From Lepidodermella squamata (Eukaryota > Gastrotricha), in NCBI GenBank assembly GCA_047495785.1, contig JBLDXI010000074.1, positions 248,001-312,000 of the forward strand: a DNA stretch of 64,000 nt, written 5' to 3'. The notes beneath the pieces were generated by a model. That model was not told where the DNA came from, made no database searches, and saw only the letters and a program-made list of their open reading frames with translations. A program made the position numbers and the translations under genes. This document shows, piece by piece, positions 19,866-30,537 of the stretch; position 1 is the first letter of the stretch, and each line of letters opens with the position of its first letter.

Positions 19866-21697
19866 CAGTGGTTCTCAAACCCTGGCACGTGTGCCAATCG
19901 TGGCACTCCAAGAAAAATAATCGGCGGAGGGTTTTAACTTCGTGTGCTATATGACGTGCTTCAAGAAGTAAGGCTAACCGTTTTTGAAAGGTATTTGGGC
20001 GTATTTTTGTGAAAAATGCCTACAAATTTCCTCGCTTCGCTCGTTTAGTTTGTCCCAATATATCTTACTCAACGTTCACAAATGCGTCACGCAGTGTGCG
20101 ACTTTCAAAGAGGAATTCCTTAAGGCTCGGATAAACGGGCAAACATGTTTGCCAAACATTGGCTTCAAACATTGTTTGCCAAACATTGCATTTACACGTT
20201 CAAACTTCTTGTTCAAACATTGTCAAGACCGACAAGGCTTTCAAACATGTTTGACCGTTTAAATACTCGTGAATTTTGAAAGAAAATGTTTGAAAAGTTT
20301 GTTGAAAATGACTTCAAACAAAATCACTTGGTCGAGCGATTTTGTTTGACAAACATACAAACATTTGGCGCTGTGGCTGCAGCGGAGGTGCCAGCCGGAA
20401 CGGCATCTGCGGAAGCTTTGCATGCGCTTCTTCAAAAATGGATAAAATATGATCACATTGATTCATAAATTGCTAGGGTCACGCGGCAACGAAAAAAATC
20501 GAATCAGTGCGGTCGAAAATGTAGAAGCATTCTACCAGTTTATGTCATGTTTCTCCTAATTTGCATAAATTAAACAGATTATCTTAATGATTTACATAAA
20601 TTATGCATAAATTATGCAAATTATGCAACTTGCATACATTATGCGTGATGATTTGCATACATTTTGCTAGTTTTCTTGCAAACACTGTTTGAGCGTGTAA
20701 ATGAAAGTTTGGCAAACTGATGTTTGAAGCTTCGAGAAGTGACCTTTCACCTTTTCCAATGTTTGACAAGCAAGTTTGATCGTCTAAAAGCATTTCAAAC
20801 ATTTTCATCAAACATCGATGTTTGAAGTAAAAGTTTGACAAACTGTTTGCCCGTTTATCCGAGCCTTTTACCTTAAACTCGGTTAAACAGGACAAGAAAA
20901 CCACGATTACGCTTGCTGTTTCGTCAATTTTTAGAGGTTTTGGAGCATGTTTAGTGTTTAGTAGGAAATCTTCAAAGTTTCCCTCTCTTCGCTCGATTCT
21001 TGTTTGAAATCACTAGAGGGTAATTCATAGACAACACTGTAACAGATAGGACACCAACGATATTTCCATAGTGAATTTATTCGAGCTGAATTTGCAAAGA
21101 GTGCGGCACGCGACCACTTTTTATGCCACCTAACGCCCTATCCGCCCATTGTAATTTTAATTAATTTCAAAAATTAAAAAAGCCGCAGGTACCTTTTTCG
21201 AAAATTTTGATTTTCTGCTCGTAAATACTAGAAGCGGCCCTCTATCTAATAATACCAGGTACACTTTGTGGTCCCTTATTTCGATTTCCGATTTTTTTCC
21301 GGCTGTGCATATTGGACTTTTAATTCTCTCACAGCGCTATCTAGTTCAGAAATATTCTGGCAAATAATAATTTTTCGAGCCAGGAAAAATCGGAAAATAG
21401 AAATAAATTATTTACCCTACAAATTTTATATCATTGGATAGAGGAATTTTTCAGTATGGATAAACTAATTTTTCAGAATTTGCAAAAATTTTTCGAAAGA
21501 GCCAATCGTGGCAGAAGAAGGGCAATTTCGCCCAAAATCTCTCGAAAAAATCGTCTTTATCAAAGACATTCTCAATTTTGCAACACAGGCTGGAATTAGG
21601 TTTTCTAGGCAATTGATGAAAATTCTTGGAATGGCACACGAGATACTCGACGTGCCACTTTTTCATGCACAGCTTCGAAAAGGTTTGAGAACCACTT
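19866..21697. mobile_element. hAT-like non-autonomous transposon with 8-bp target duplication
   Basis: The left end starts CAGTGGTTCTCAAACC and the right end finishes GGTTTGAGAACCACTT, matching the classic hAT terminal pattern. Perfect 8-bp direct repeats CTTTATGT flank it (19858-19865 and 21698-21705), as hAT insertion requires. Sub-terminal GTGGCAC and GTGCCA words also mirror each other. No transposase is visible in the 1.8 kb. A second TIR element occupies 20123-20869, so the structure is nested. Confidence 0.85.
20123..20869. mobile_element. TIR element nested inside the hAT element
   Basis: Ends AAGGCTCGGATAAACGGGCA and its inverted match TGCCCGTTTATCCGAGCCTT (allowing one base) define about 747 bp. 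The interior is packed with CAAACAT/ATGTTTG words in both orientations, which gives strong self-complementarity. No gene. The target duplication is not clear. Confidence 0.75.
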
Positions 21698-21735
21698 CTT
21701 TATGTAAAGAAACAAATCCGACGCTTTTTCATATA

Positions 21736-23131
21736 CCCAGACGGAAATTTAAGACCAAAATCTCGGCTTAATGTTTCGGCTGTTTATTTGATACCCCCAA
21801 ACTGTCCAAAAGTTTTACTCGAAAATTCGGCCAAATGGTCGAACGTTAAATTTGGGCCAATTTTTTCACCAAAAGTCTTTCTGAAATTGTCAAATTTCGG
21901 TGTAGTCGATGGGTGAAAATTTCGGCGAAACTGCTATCCGAGTTAATTGATGGGCCAAATCTATCATGCATTAGTTCCGATACTTATATGCTGGGGGTTT
22001 TACTCCATCGGCCGGCTTCATGTTGCTCAGTTCTTTTAGTCATCTCAGATCCCATCAGCTTCTCAATTACATCGTATTTTCAATTTTAATTTTATTATCA
22101 ATTTTTCATTTTAACATCACTATATAAATGCCTGCTTAGGTATGAACGCAGGTCATGTCGAACTTGGTACTTATTTTTTCCGAAGCGCCGAAAAGATACC
22201 GTCAATATTTCAATAGGCTTTGAGGTTTATATAGGAAAAATAACTTTCACTTTTGAGACCCAAAAAAATCAAATGAGAACTCTACTAGAGAAATTTGTCA
22301 TTCCGATCTCTGCTGTGACGTGTGTGACGCAACACAGCTTTGAGTTGCACAACAATCGCGCGGAATGAGGGCATTTCTCATTACGACTTTTTTCACTCTC
22401 ATTTTAGATTGATTTTATTGCGATTCTGAATTGGGTTCTTCGCAAGAATAAGCCTGACACTAAATTCAAGAGCAATTTCATCCGATCTTAAAATTGATAA
22501 AACGCGAAAATTTCCCGCTAGTGAGATTTTTTACTATTCCTTTCGGGGCTGAAATCAAACGAAAAGTGATGGTCATGCACCCATGAATCGAATCGAAATC
22601 ATTTAGTTTAACTTGGTTAATTTCATACCGTAGAAAAACAGATGAGCTATAAATTCTTCCTGCTGTGTCGCGAAAGTGAGGAAAGAAAGTCAATCCCTAA
22701 TCCCTCGAAAAGAAGTGTTTCACAGCCTTAATAAATATTGAAACTACTGCTGCCGGCTATATATGTAAGACAATATAATTCTTAATATTAAATTCCAATC
22801 CATGCCGAAACTGTCAGCGAACTGTGGAGAAATAGCTACGGTCGACAACTCGACAGTTAATTACAACGAAAATCAGTTCGCCTAAACTTACTCGCTCAAA
22901 TAATCGATAAATAGTTTTCAGCATAAGATTTCGTTAAGCTTTTTGTCCAACAGGTGAAAACTCAATTTTTGCTGAAAATCGTCAATGAAACCATGGTAGA
23001 AATTCTTAAAAGTGAAGTTGCCAAAAATTAACGCTAAATTTGAAGAATTTTATGGGGGAAATCTCACACCGAAAAATTTGGCCGAAGATTTGGTCCTAAC
23101 GCCCTCTTGGCCACACGAATTTCCGTCTGGG
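21736..23131. mobile_element. TIR element flanked by ATATA
   Basis: Inverted ends CCCAGACGGAAATT / AATTTCCGTCTGGG are flanked on both sides by ATATA (21731-21735 and 23132-23136). Beyond the ends, GACCAAAATCTCGGC on the left is mirrored by GGCCGAAGATTTGGTC on the right. About 1.4 kb, with no convincing transposase. The short target duplication and CCC ends do not let me name the superfamily. Confidence 0.6.
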
Positions 23132-23286
23132 ATATATAATCCATGGCGGAAGAAAGGTAAAATACCTTGAAAATGTTAACGAGTTTATTTCACATCTCAT
23201 TGTTTAATTTTCTTTTTAAATAAGAAGCGAGACGTAAATTAGATATTCAAGAGGCATTTAATCAATAATAATGTAAAATCGAATGT

Positions 23287-23986
23287 TTAAATAAAACCGA
23301 GGAAGCTTTTTACAGCTTGGCGGCGGACGGCGAGCGTGGCATTCGCGGCAACGGGCAGGCCATAAAATTGGCAGAGTTCATTAATCCGATAGCCGTTGGC
23401 GTTGTTAAGGCGGCTGAGGAGACGAGGCGCGGCGAATTCGAGACGATGAAGAGTTCGGTTTGGCGGGTAGCGGATCGCAATCGCTTCACCCGGGCGGGCC
23501 GTCTGTTGATGACGGTAGTTCGCCTTCTGCACATTCAAGAGAAGCCTGGTAACATCGGAGAACAAAATCACATTATTTACTAAACCTTAAAAGTACGTAA
23601 AATCTGACAAATTTTAAATTAAAAATTAAAAAAAAACGAAAAGACGCTACAAAAACTGTTCACGTTAATTTTTAAGTAAGAAAATTTAAAATCCAAAATC
23701 CGAAAAAAATAAAATTTGGTAAATTTATGATTGGTGTTTAATTTCGAATTTCAAGCTTTCGAATTTCAAAATTTCGAAAATGCTGAAGCCTGTGGCGATT
23801 TTCGGAGCCTAGTTTCCAACATCAATAATCTCACCTTTCGTACTCCATTTCGTTGGCCCGTTCTTGGCCCGCTCGAATCTCCTCCACTGTGGCCATAACG
23901 TTTCCTAAAGCCGCCAGCACCTGATCTTGGTTGGCGGCGGGCGCTCCGGCGTTGCCAGCGAAAACGACTGCCTGCCGTGCGGCCAT
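23287..23986 (-). CDS. Small two-exon orphan protein
   Basis: Exon 1 (23986-23835) encodes MAARQAVVFAGNAG and a helical, charged segment (EEIRAGQERANEMEYER). It ends at a good donor (AG/GTGAG). Exon 2 (23545-23287) begins after TTACCAG and runs to a stop, giving 136 residues in total. The C-terminal part (RINELCQFYGLP, then an Arg/Ala-rich helix) faintly recalls a SAP-like helix-turn-helix, but no family is recognised. Exon 2 and its 3' flank are duplicated at 14756-15115. Two copies with the same open frame in one window suggest a dispersed gene family or cargo of a mobile element. The donor, acceptor and phase agreement supports the model. Confidence 0.6.
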
Positions 23987-24302
23987 GTAATTTCGTTGAT
24001 GACAGGCGTTGATGAGTCACGGCGAGGGGATGCCGGCTGCAGTTCAAATAAAAGCAATGAAGAATTATGTTGAAATTATGAGTGCGAATCAAGCGTGTTG
24101 ATTGATGCGAATGAATGCTGAGTGAATGATTGCGTACCTGCAGCAAATTGCTGCATTGTCTGAGTCACTGACGCGAGCCAATCAGCTTTCGACAAATTTC
24201 ATCTAGAAAATTATTAAGGCGCATTTTTTATTTACTTATTTATCATTCCTTTTTGAATAATATTGTGTGTGCGTGCATTACGGTTGTACGACTTTTCTTT
24301 TC

Positions 24303-24685
24303 AGCAGTGACTTTTCCTCGGTGACAAATGAGCAATGACATTTGAGCTGCGACATTTGCGCAGTGACAATTCATCCAGTGACAAGTCAGCAGAGATTTTT
24401 GTTAATTTATATATTTTTCCAAATTTATTATTTTTATCTCGTTGACATTTGTGCAGTGACATTTCAGCAGAGACATTTCATCAGTAGAACTTCAGCCTTG
24501 TTCAGCAGGTGGAATATTCGCTGCATTAAAGTTGAGTTCAAAAAGTGCAAGTTCAATGCCCGAGATTTATAAATGAAAATTGCCGAATTGTCACTTGCTT
24601 ATTTTTCACTGATGAAAATTGAAAATTCACCGCTCAATAGTCACTGGTAATCTGTCGCTGCTGAAATGTCACTGCTCACTTGTCT
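24303..24685. repeat. Foldback region built of CAGTGACA words
   Basis: The left part repeats CAGTGACA / GCAGTGACATTT words. The right part carries their complements (TGTCACTG, AAATGTCACTGC). The mirrored word arrays give an imperfect hairpin typical of foldback or MITE-type elements. The exact ends are uncertain. Confidence 0.5.
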
Positions 24686-25347
24686 TCAAATGATTATTTA
24701 AATTAATACTAAAAGTTTATTATTATCAATTTTTTCTTGCAAAGTGTCACATTTTAAGAGGTGTTTTGGCGTATTTTTGTACAAAATGCCTAATCTCCTC
24801 CTTTCGCTCGTATAAATTTGTTCAAATTTCGCTAACTTTCACAAATGCATCATGGAATTTTTCAGTTCTTTGCGCTTGCTACTTACAAACTAATAGAAAA
24901 TCAATTCCAACTTCAATCGGCGCAAGGCTAGTAGTTTGCCCGTTTTTCTTGAAAGGCTTTACCAGCGCTTTTTCGAAGCGGATGGTATAGGATCTTAGAT
25001 CCAGCCTCCTCCATCCCTTCTCGTGGGCTCTTGCTGAACGCGATTGAAATAAACCTGATAAAGAAAGGAACTTGTGCCAAAACTATAAAATTCAATTAAT
25101 GAGACATTCATTTTTTCCGCAAATGGACTACTTTATTTCTCGTTCGACACGTGACTCATCCAGCAGCTGGGTTGGGCGATTGCATAACAATGGGGACTGA
25201 TATAAGACATAAGAAGCATCAAAGCTTGCTTTTCTCGCTCTTCAGCTATTACATGGTGACAGTCTGCAGCTTTATTTCCTAGTGATAATTTACTACAAAA
25301 TTCTCCCAAGGTATTTCTCCCAACCAAAACCAATCAACCTATTATTA

Positions 25348-25527
25348 CAGGGTGGCCAAAAAATTCCGCAGAGCGGGAATTCGCTGCGCATCAATTTAAT
25401 GAGGAGTTTTGAGAAGATTGAGAATTTTAAGCATTCTTTTGCCAATGGAACTCCTCAATTTCTTGAATCTCCTCATTAAAATGATGCGCAGCGAATTCCC
25501 GCTCTGCGGAATATTTTGGCTACCCTG
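25348..25527. mobile_element. MITE with CAGGGTGGCCA ends and TA duplication
   Basis: The left arm CAGGGTGGCCAAAAAATTCC and the right arm GGAATATTTTGGCTACCCTG are inverted copies with TA on both sides. Homology of the arms continues for about 45 bp (CGCAGAGCGGGAATTCGC). CAGGGTGGCC ends with TA duplication are common in Tc1/mariner-pogo type MITEs. Confidence 0.85.
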
Positions 25528-25575
25528 TACAAGTATTTCTGGCCTCAAATTTCAATTTCAAACCTGAATTGTCGG

Positions 25576-25790
25576 TTCTATATGTCAATTGAGCAAACGA
25601 AAATTGAGCAACGAAAATGGAGCAAGGGCTTTTGAGCAACGATATTAGAGCAAAACGACACGAGAGCAAATTTTATTTACAATGAATAACAGCTGCAATT
25701 AATTATTAAATTTGCTCTCGTGTCGTTTTGCTCTAATTTCGTCGCTCAAAAGCCCTTGCTCCATTTTCGTTTGCTCAATTGACATAGAAC
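25576..25790. repeat. Foldback element with GAGCAA words
   Basis: TTCTATATGTCAATTGAGCA on the left is mirrored by GCTCAATTGACATAGAAC on the right, and the arms (about 90 bp) stay complementary through GGAGCAAGGGCTTTTGAGC and CGACACGAGAGCAAATTT. The left arm has one extra GAGCAACGAAAA-type unit. No coding potential. Confidence 0.8.
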
Positions 25791-26162
25791 TGAATTGTCA
25801 GCAATCATTTTTATATGTATATTTTATTGTATGAAAATTTTCAGAATTTTCGTTGACATTATTTTGACTCACAAAATTAAAACGGAATATTCGCAATCAA
25901 TTAACGATATACCTGTGCTATTTAGGTTTTAGATTCTTTCACCATTATTTCACAAGATCAAACTTGTTCATCATTTCGTTGCTCATTTTCGTTACAGGCA
26001 TGACTGGTAAATTGAAGGCTTCGCATTCACTCACCAAGTAATTACGATCAAAGGTCCGAATTGCGTCCAAATTGCGGCCGAATTTAAGAATTGACTGAGA
26101 TTTTTAGGGATTTTCTCTGCTCTATCAAATGATTATTGAAGTCGGGGAGGGAACAACGTCGA

Positions 26163-26168
26163 TATAAA
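26163..26168 (+). promoter_or_regulatory. TATA-box-like site of the intact UBL gene
   Basis: TATAAA lies 105-110 nt before the start codon. A TTCGTAG acceptor-like site follows at about 26224, as in the other two copies, which suggests a short 5' UTR intron or trans-splicing. Confidence 0.35.
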
Positions 26169-26272
26169 ATCTTTCTATTAGCTTCACTATTAATTTTTGC
26201 TCTTCATACATCTTCGTCTTCGTAGATAAGTATTTGTAAATTTTGATCAGATTCATCAACCAAAATAAGTGC

Positions 26273-27985
26273 ATGAAATTTTTATGCAATTACATCAGCA
26301 GCCCCTGTGGCGGGTTTGCTAGCGTTGAAATAAATGGATTCGAGCTCACGGACCGAGTGATTACTGTCAAATCTTTGATCGAAGCAGAAACGGAGATTCC
26401 AAAAGATCTGATTCAGCTCTACTACGGCAATAGAGAACTACTCGATCTTAACCAGCAACTGAACGACATTCAAGAAATCAAAAAGAGCAAAACTAAAGAA
26501 AAAGATCTATGCGCTGGACTCAGGTTTAGAACCCAAGTCGCAATTCTTGCTATTTTGCCGAATTTCGATTTCAAATTCGCGGATTTCAACGCCAAGGCAT
26601 CGATTTCGATCGGCGAATTGAGGAATGTGATTGCAGGATTTGTGAAAATGAAACCAGGCAATCAGCTGTGTCTCTTTCGAGGCGACGATTTTTTCGATCA
26701 GTTGGACGAAAATCGTACGGTTGGATTTTACAAAAATGGAAACAATTCCCTGAAAATTTCGGCGAAAATTTTCGATGCCGAATTTTTCGAGATTTCCATT
26801 CGTTTGCCGTCTAAAAATTTGCTGCCTTTGCTTGTCCAAAAAACCGATTACGTGGGAAATGTTAAAGAACGGATCTTCGATCAGGTCGGAATTCGGCTGC
26901 CGGATGCTTTGCGCAAGATCAATTTGGAGCTGAAAAATGGGTCTGTTACTATGAATAACATGGACTTCTTACTACAGCACAGTATCGAGCCCTATTGCGT
27001 GGTTACTGCTGCTATTGGAAAAGCTGAACCTTTTGAATTCAGCTTCAAGCACCCGGATCTTCCGAAAGTCTTCAAAATCCGAGAGGTTCGAATTTCGGAT
27101 CAAATTGGCGATTTGAAAAAGAAAATTGCAACAGCGACGTCGATGCCTATCACCTCGTATCGGTTGCATTTGGAATCTTCGAATGGCAAGTGGCTCAATG
27201 ATGACAGTCTAACATTGTTCGAATGTGGAATCCACGACCCTTCGACTCAAATTCACATCGCTGACAACAACGCATTCATCATTTCCAGCGAGTATTTCGG
27301 CGATTTTTTGATCAAGCCAGCCGATCTGAACCTTAAAATTGCTGGTTTGAAGTCGAAAATTACGGAATTGAAAGGCGTTCCAAGTCGTGATCAGCTGCTT
27401 TTCGTGAAGAAAGATTCGATTGATAGTTTCCCTGGAACCTTGGCTAAATTCGGTCAAGTCGGTCGGATGTCGGTTATAAGGATGAATTTGAAGAAATCAG
27501 CCAGTAATGTCGCTGTTAAGATTTCAGCCGGAGTTGGTCGAACTATTGCGAAGGTCAAAATCGACGCTGGTGCAACTGCGCAAGGCATTAAATTTGGATT
27601 ATCAAAACATTTCCCCTCGGTCAACGATTTCAGCTTATACAATTTCGCAACAAATCAGCTGATTTTTTCCGCTACCGAGTCTTATGTTTTGAATAACACG
27701 CAGGTCCGGCTTGGGCCAATGCCTCAGAAGCCTAGCCCGATGAATAAGGGTGATTACCAAATTTCTATTCGGACTCTGACTGGGAAATTGTTTTCTTTTT
27801 ACGTCAATTCCGGCGAGTTGGTTTATTCGGTGAAGGAGAAAGTTCAATCGATCGAGGGCATCCCGCCTGATTCACAGCGGCTGATTTTTGGTGGCCGCCA
27901 AATGGATGTTGGTGGTACAGTTAACGAGTATGGAATCACGAACGGAAGTTGCGTGCATTTGATTCTGAAATTGCGTGGCTGCTGA
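26273..27985 (+). CDS. Intact poly-ubiquitin-like protein (seven UBL folds, LRGC tail)
   Basis: Single exon, 570 residues from MKFLCNY, the ATG that aligns with the other copies. A non-ATG codon upstream is not needed. Seven consecutive UBL-sized units (about 75-85 residues each) can be traced. The first contains VKSLIEAETEIP and LIQLYYGNREL. The fourth contains IGDLKKKIATATSMP. The seventh (about 495-570) is unmistakably ubiquitin-like: RTLTGK, VKEKV, GIPPDSQRLIFGGRQ and a final HLILKLRGC. Against ubiquitin, K11, K27, K29, I44 and H68 positions are kept. K6 and K48 become Arg, K33 becomes Ile, K63 becomes Asn, R72 becomes Lys, and the terminal G76 becomes Cys followed directly by the stop. 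Units 1-6 lack GG, so this is not a polyubiquitin precursor to be cut into monomers. AATAAA follows at 28061. Function unknown. Confidence 0.9.
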   Translation: MKFLCNYISSPCGGFASVEINGFELTDRVITVKSLIEAETEIPKDLIQLYYGNRELLDLNQQLNDIQEIKKSKTKEKDLCAGLRFRTQVAILAILPNFDFKFADFNAKASISIGELRNVIAGFVKMKPGNQLCLFRGDDFFDQLDENRTVGFYKNGNNSLKISAKIFDAEFFEISIRLPSKNLLPLLVQKTDYVGNVKERIFDQVGIRLPDALRKINLELKNGSVTMNNMDFLLQHSIEPYCVVTAAIGKAEPFEFSFKHPDLPKVFKIREVRISDQIGDLKKKIATATSMPITSYRLHLESSNGKWLNDDSLTLFECGIHDPSTQIHIADNNAFIISSEYFGDFLIKPADLNLKIAGLKSKITELKGVPSRDQLLFVKKDSIDSFPGTLAKFGQVGRMSVIRMNLKKSASNVAVKISAGVGRTIAKVKIDAGATAQGIKFGLSKHFPSVNDFSLYNFATNQLIFSATESYVLNNTQVRLGPMPQKPSPMNKGDYQISIRTLTGKLFSFYVNSGELVYSVKEKVQSIEGIPPDSQRLIFGGRQMDVGGTVNEYGITNGSCVHLILKLRGC

Positions 27986-28686
27986 AAAAACCCTTCTTCT
28001 ATGTAACTTGTAACTGATTGCTTACATAAAATCTTTGTACAAGGAATATTTCTATTGTGTAATAAATGTTTAGTAGGTGTTCATTTCGCCTCAAAATCGG
28101 AATTAAAATTGAACTCAGGAATTTTTTGTTGAAGGTTGAAGGTAGTCTGAAGTATACCAGAAAAATACTCACAGAGCCAATTTAGTTTTGGACACTCAAT
28201 GACATACTCAAGAACCGCCATTTAACGGAAAATTGACACCAAATATGACGTTACTCATCTGAGTCGCATCACCATAGTAGTCGCATCGTTTCATTCTTCA
28301 GAACTGAACCTGAAAACGAATTTTACCCAAGTTGAAAAAGAAAGCAGAAAACGTCTCCTCCGAAGTTACAGTTTCCTCTGAAATTTATTTCACGCTCACC
28401 GAATAAGAAAGCAAACCAGTTGAGTCTAAAATTCGCTTTTGGGTAGCAACCTGATTATCTTTGTCATTTAGTCATATTATGTCTAATTAGGCTATTTGGT
28501 AATTGAGGTAAGATGGCACGTTGCTAATAACTCGCTAGCGGCGCAGCATAAAGTTCGATTATGCGGTGATTTTCATTTCCTTGGGTTTCACGCACTGGAA
28601 AAAGTTATACCGATATACTTCACGTTATATGCTGCGTCGCTAACGAGCTAGGACTGAAAAGCAGGGGTAATCTGAACTAACAATCC
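27986..28686. other. Convergent intergenic region with a small foldback
   Basis: It separates the plus-strand UBL gene from the minus-strand ankyrin gene. It includes an inverted pair at about 28528-28652 (AACTCGCTAGCGGCGCAGCAT against ATGCTGCGTCGCTAACGAGC). Otherwise nothing is recognised. Confidence 0.45.
28061..28066 (+). terminator. Poly(A) signal of the intact UBL gene
   Basis: AATAAA lies 76 nt after the stop codon. Confidence 0.55.
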
Positions 28687-30537
28687 CTAGTCAACATATA
28701 GTTCCAATGTCACACGTTTAAAAAGACTCGACGGAAGTCGTAAACTGTCCCGAAGGTCCTCGGAATCGCGATAATGGCCGATAAAGCGACGAACAACGAT
28801 TGCGCTGAGCTGTTCCAAGCGTAACGGTTGCTTCTGCCTATCGGCAACACACTTCGCCAATGTTTTATCCGAGGGCAATATGTCGACGAGGCATTTCAGA
28901 ATTTGATTACAGTTACCAGCTGCCACCAAAACTGCCAGTACATCTACAATGATCAAGAAATGAATGATCACAATTTTCAATAACAGTTAATGACCTTACT
29001 TTCGCTTAAATGCCCGTCGGGGCAAAGCTCACTGATCGAATCGGCGGTTAGATGGGTAAGTCCCGAGAAACGCTTCTCGTCATTTTCCGAGGATATCACA
29101 CGTGGTCGAGGGAGGTCACAGCCTGTCATTTGCAATAAGCTGACCAAAGCGTAAATTCGACCCCTCAGACTCGCGCAAGTCACTGCAAGTGAAATCTCCT
29201 CCAAAAAACGATTCGTATTGAACTTGCTGCTGCACCTCTTAACCAGTTCACTGGTCAATGATGAAGATCCAACAGAGGCTCCCAGCATAAGGGCAGAGTA
29301 ACCGTCACTTGTGCTTTGAAATGCAAATTTTTCGTCAAATTCACCGTTCTCTTCGAGCTTGTCCAGTAATCGAATGAAGTTTTCCAAATCATTGCCCGTT
29401 GCAGCGATGTGATACGGCGTAACGTTGCCTTGAATGATTTTGGAACCGCAGCACGACTGCATTAGTTCACAGGGGGCGGTCAGGCAGCAGCCTATATTGA
29501 TCGCAGAAAAAATGAGCCGTAAGCTTTGAAATCAGTAAAGACTACCTTTTTCAATTAAATACTCGACAATTTCGTTTCGTTCGAGTGCGAATGCGAAATG
29601 AATAGGACGATAGTTGCAACCAGTCAGCGCCAGTTCCACATCAGCACCGCTCCTCATCAACTGAAATGCAATATCGGAGTGATCTTTTTCTATCGCCATC
29701 AAGAGAGGCGTATAGCCCTGTTGATTCTGCGCGTCAATATCTGCTCCTTTTGAAAGCAAAAGGTCAACAGTCTTCGCGTAACCTGCAAGCGTGTATGAAT
29801 TTGAGTTTCAGCTAAGCAGAATGTAGTCAAAGTTACCTTCCTGAACAGCCATATGTAAGGGTGTAACACAATTTGCATCGGCAAGGTTCACAGTCTTGCA
29901 TGGTCTATCAGCTTTGATTAGGGCTTTCACGACGTCCTCGTGACCGTAGCAAGCTGCTAGAAACAGAGGGGTACGTTGTTGCAAGGTCAGAGCGTCGATC
30001 GGGGCGCCAGCCTTAATCAAGACTTCTACCGTCTCCAAATGACCATTGACAGCCGCCCAGTGTAAAGCACTCACCTGACAAAAAGGAGTTTAATTATGTT
30101 ATTGATGTTATGACTTTTTCGAACGTCCTCACCTTCGTTCGGTAAATAGCGCGTGAAGGGTTAGCTCCGTGGTCAATAAGCATTTGGACCATTTCCTCGT
30201 GACCTTGTCTCGCCGCTAACACCAACGCCGTGTAACCATCAGGACAGTGGACATCGACGTAGATCTTTGTTTTATCGAGTAGGTATTTCCCAATTTCGAC
30301 GTAACCACGCTGGCCGCACAGGCGGAACGCGCCGGCGATTTGTTGCATGTCCAGGGCCGCAGGTGGAGCGAGGATTCGTTCTACAACATCGAGACGGTTG
30401 CGGTTGACCGCTTCGTACAAGCTCCATTTTGCTGGATCTTCAGAAGGCTTCTGAATGCCGTAGTTCTTTGATGTGCCAGTGTGATCCGGTGAAAATACCG
30501 GGAAAGTCGGGTCGTAAAAAGGGCGGAAATCCCCCAT
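28687..30537 (-). CDS. Ankyrin-repeat protein with C-terminal SOCS-box-like segment (ASB type)
   Basis: Five exons (30537-30133, 30074-29837, 29782-29546, 29491-29000, 28943-28687) join with consistent phases into 542 residues. Ankyrin repeats run from about residue 38 to 330. Clear units include DGYTALVLAARQGHEEMVQM, TPLFLAACYGHEDVVKALI, TPLHMAVQEG and TPLLMAIEKDHSDIAFQLM. The last about 45 residues (QPLRLEQLSAIVVRRFIG ... LPSSLFKRVTLEL) fit a SOCS box: a helix with an early Leu, then a Leu-Pro-x-x-Leu motif. This would recruit Elongin B/C and a Cullin-5 ligase, with the ankyrin array choosing the substrate. The SOCS call rests on pattern only. It could instead be a plain ankyrin protein. 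Confidence 0.8.

Larger units (their letters stand above)
19134..26272. other. Transposon-dense interval between GTPase gene 2 and the third UBL gene
   Basis: Apart from a small two-exon gene (23287-23986), this stretch is made of mobile-element sequence: a hAT-like element with another TIR element inside it (19866-21697), an ATATA-flanked element (21736-23131), a CAGTGACA-word foldback (24303-24685), a TA-flanked MITE (25348-25527) and a GAGCAA-word foldback (25576-25790). The first 700 bp after the RING gene and the last 450 bp before the UBL gene show nothing recognisable. Confidence 0.5.

Noticed and set aside
20095-20870. CRISPR-like array from repeated CAAACATTGTTTG words
   Set aside because: Repeats are irregular, palindromic and in both orientations with no uniform spacers, in an animal genome; it is a TIR element interior.
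26243-26272. Upstream extension of the intact UBL protein from a TTG codon
   Set aside because: A non-ATG start is not needed; the ATG at 26273 aligns with the starts of the other two copies.
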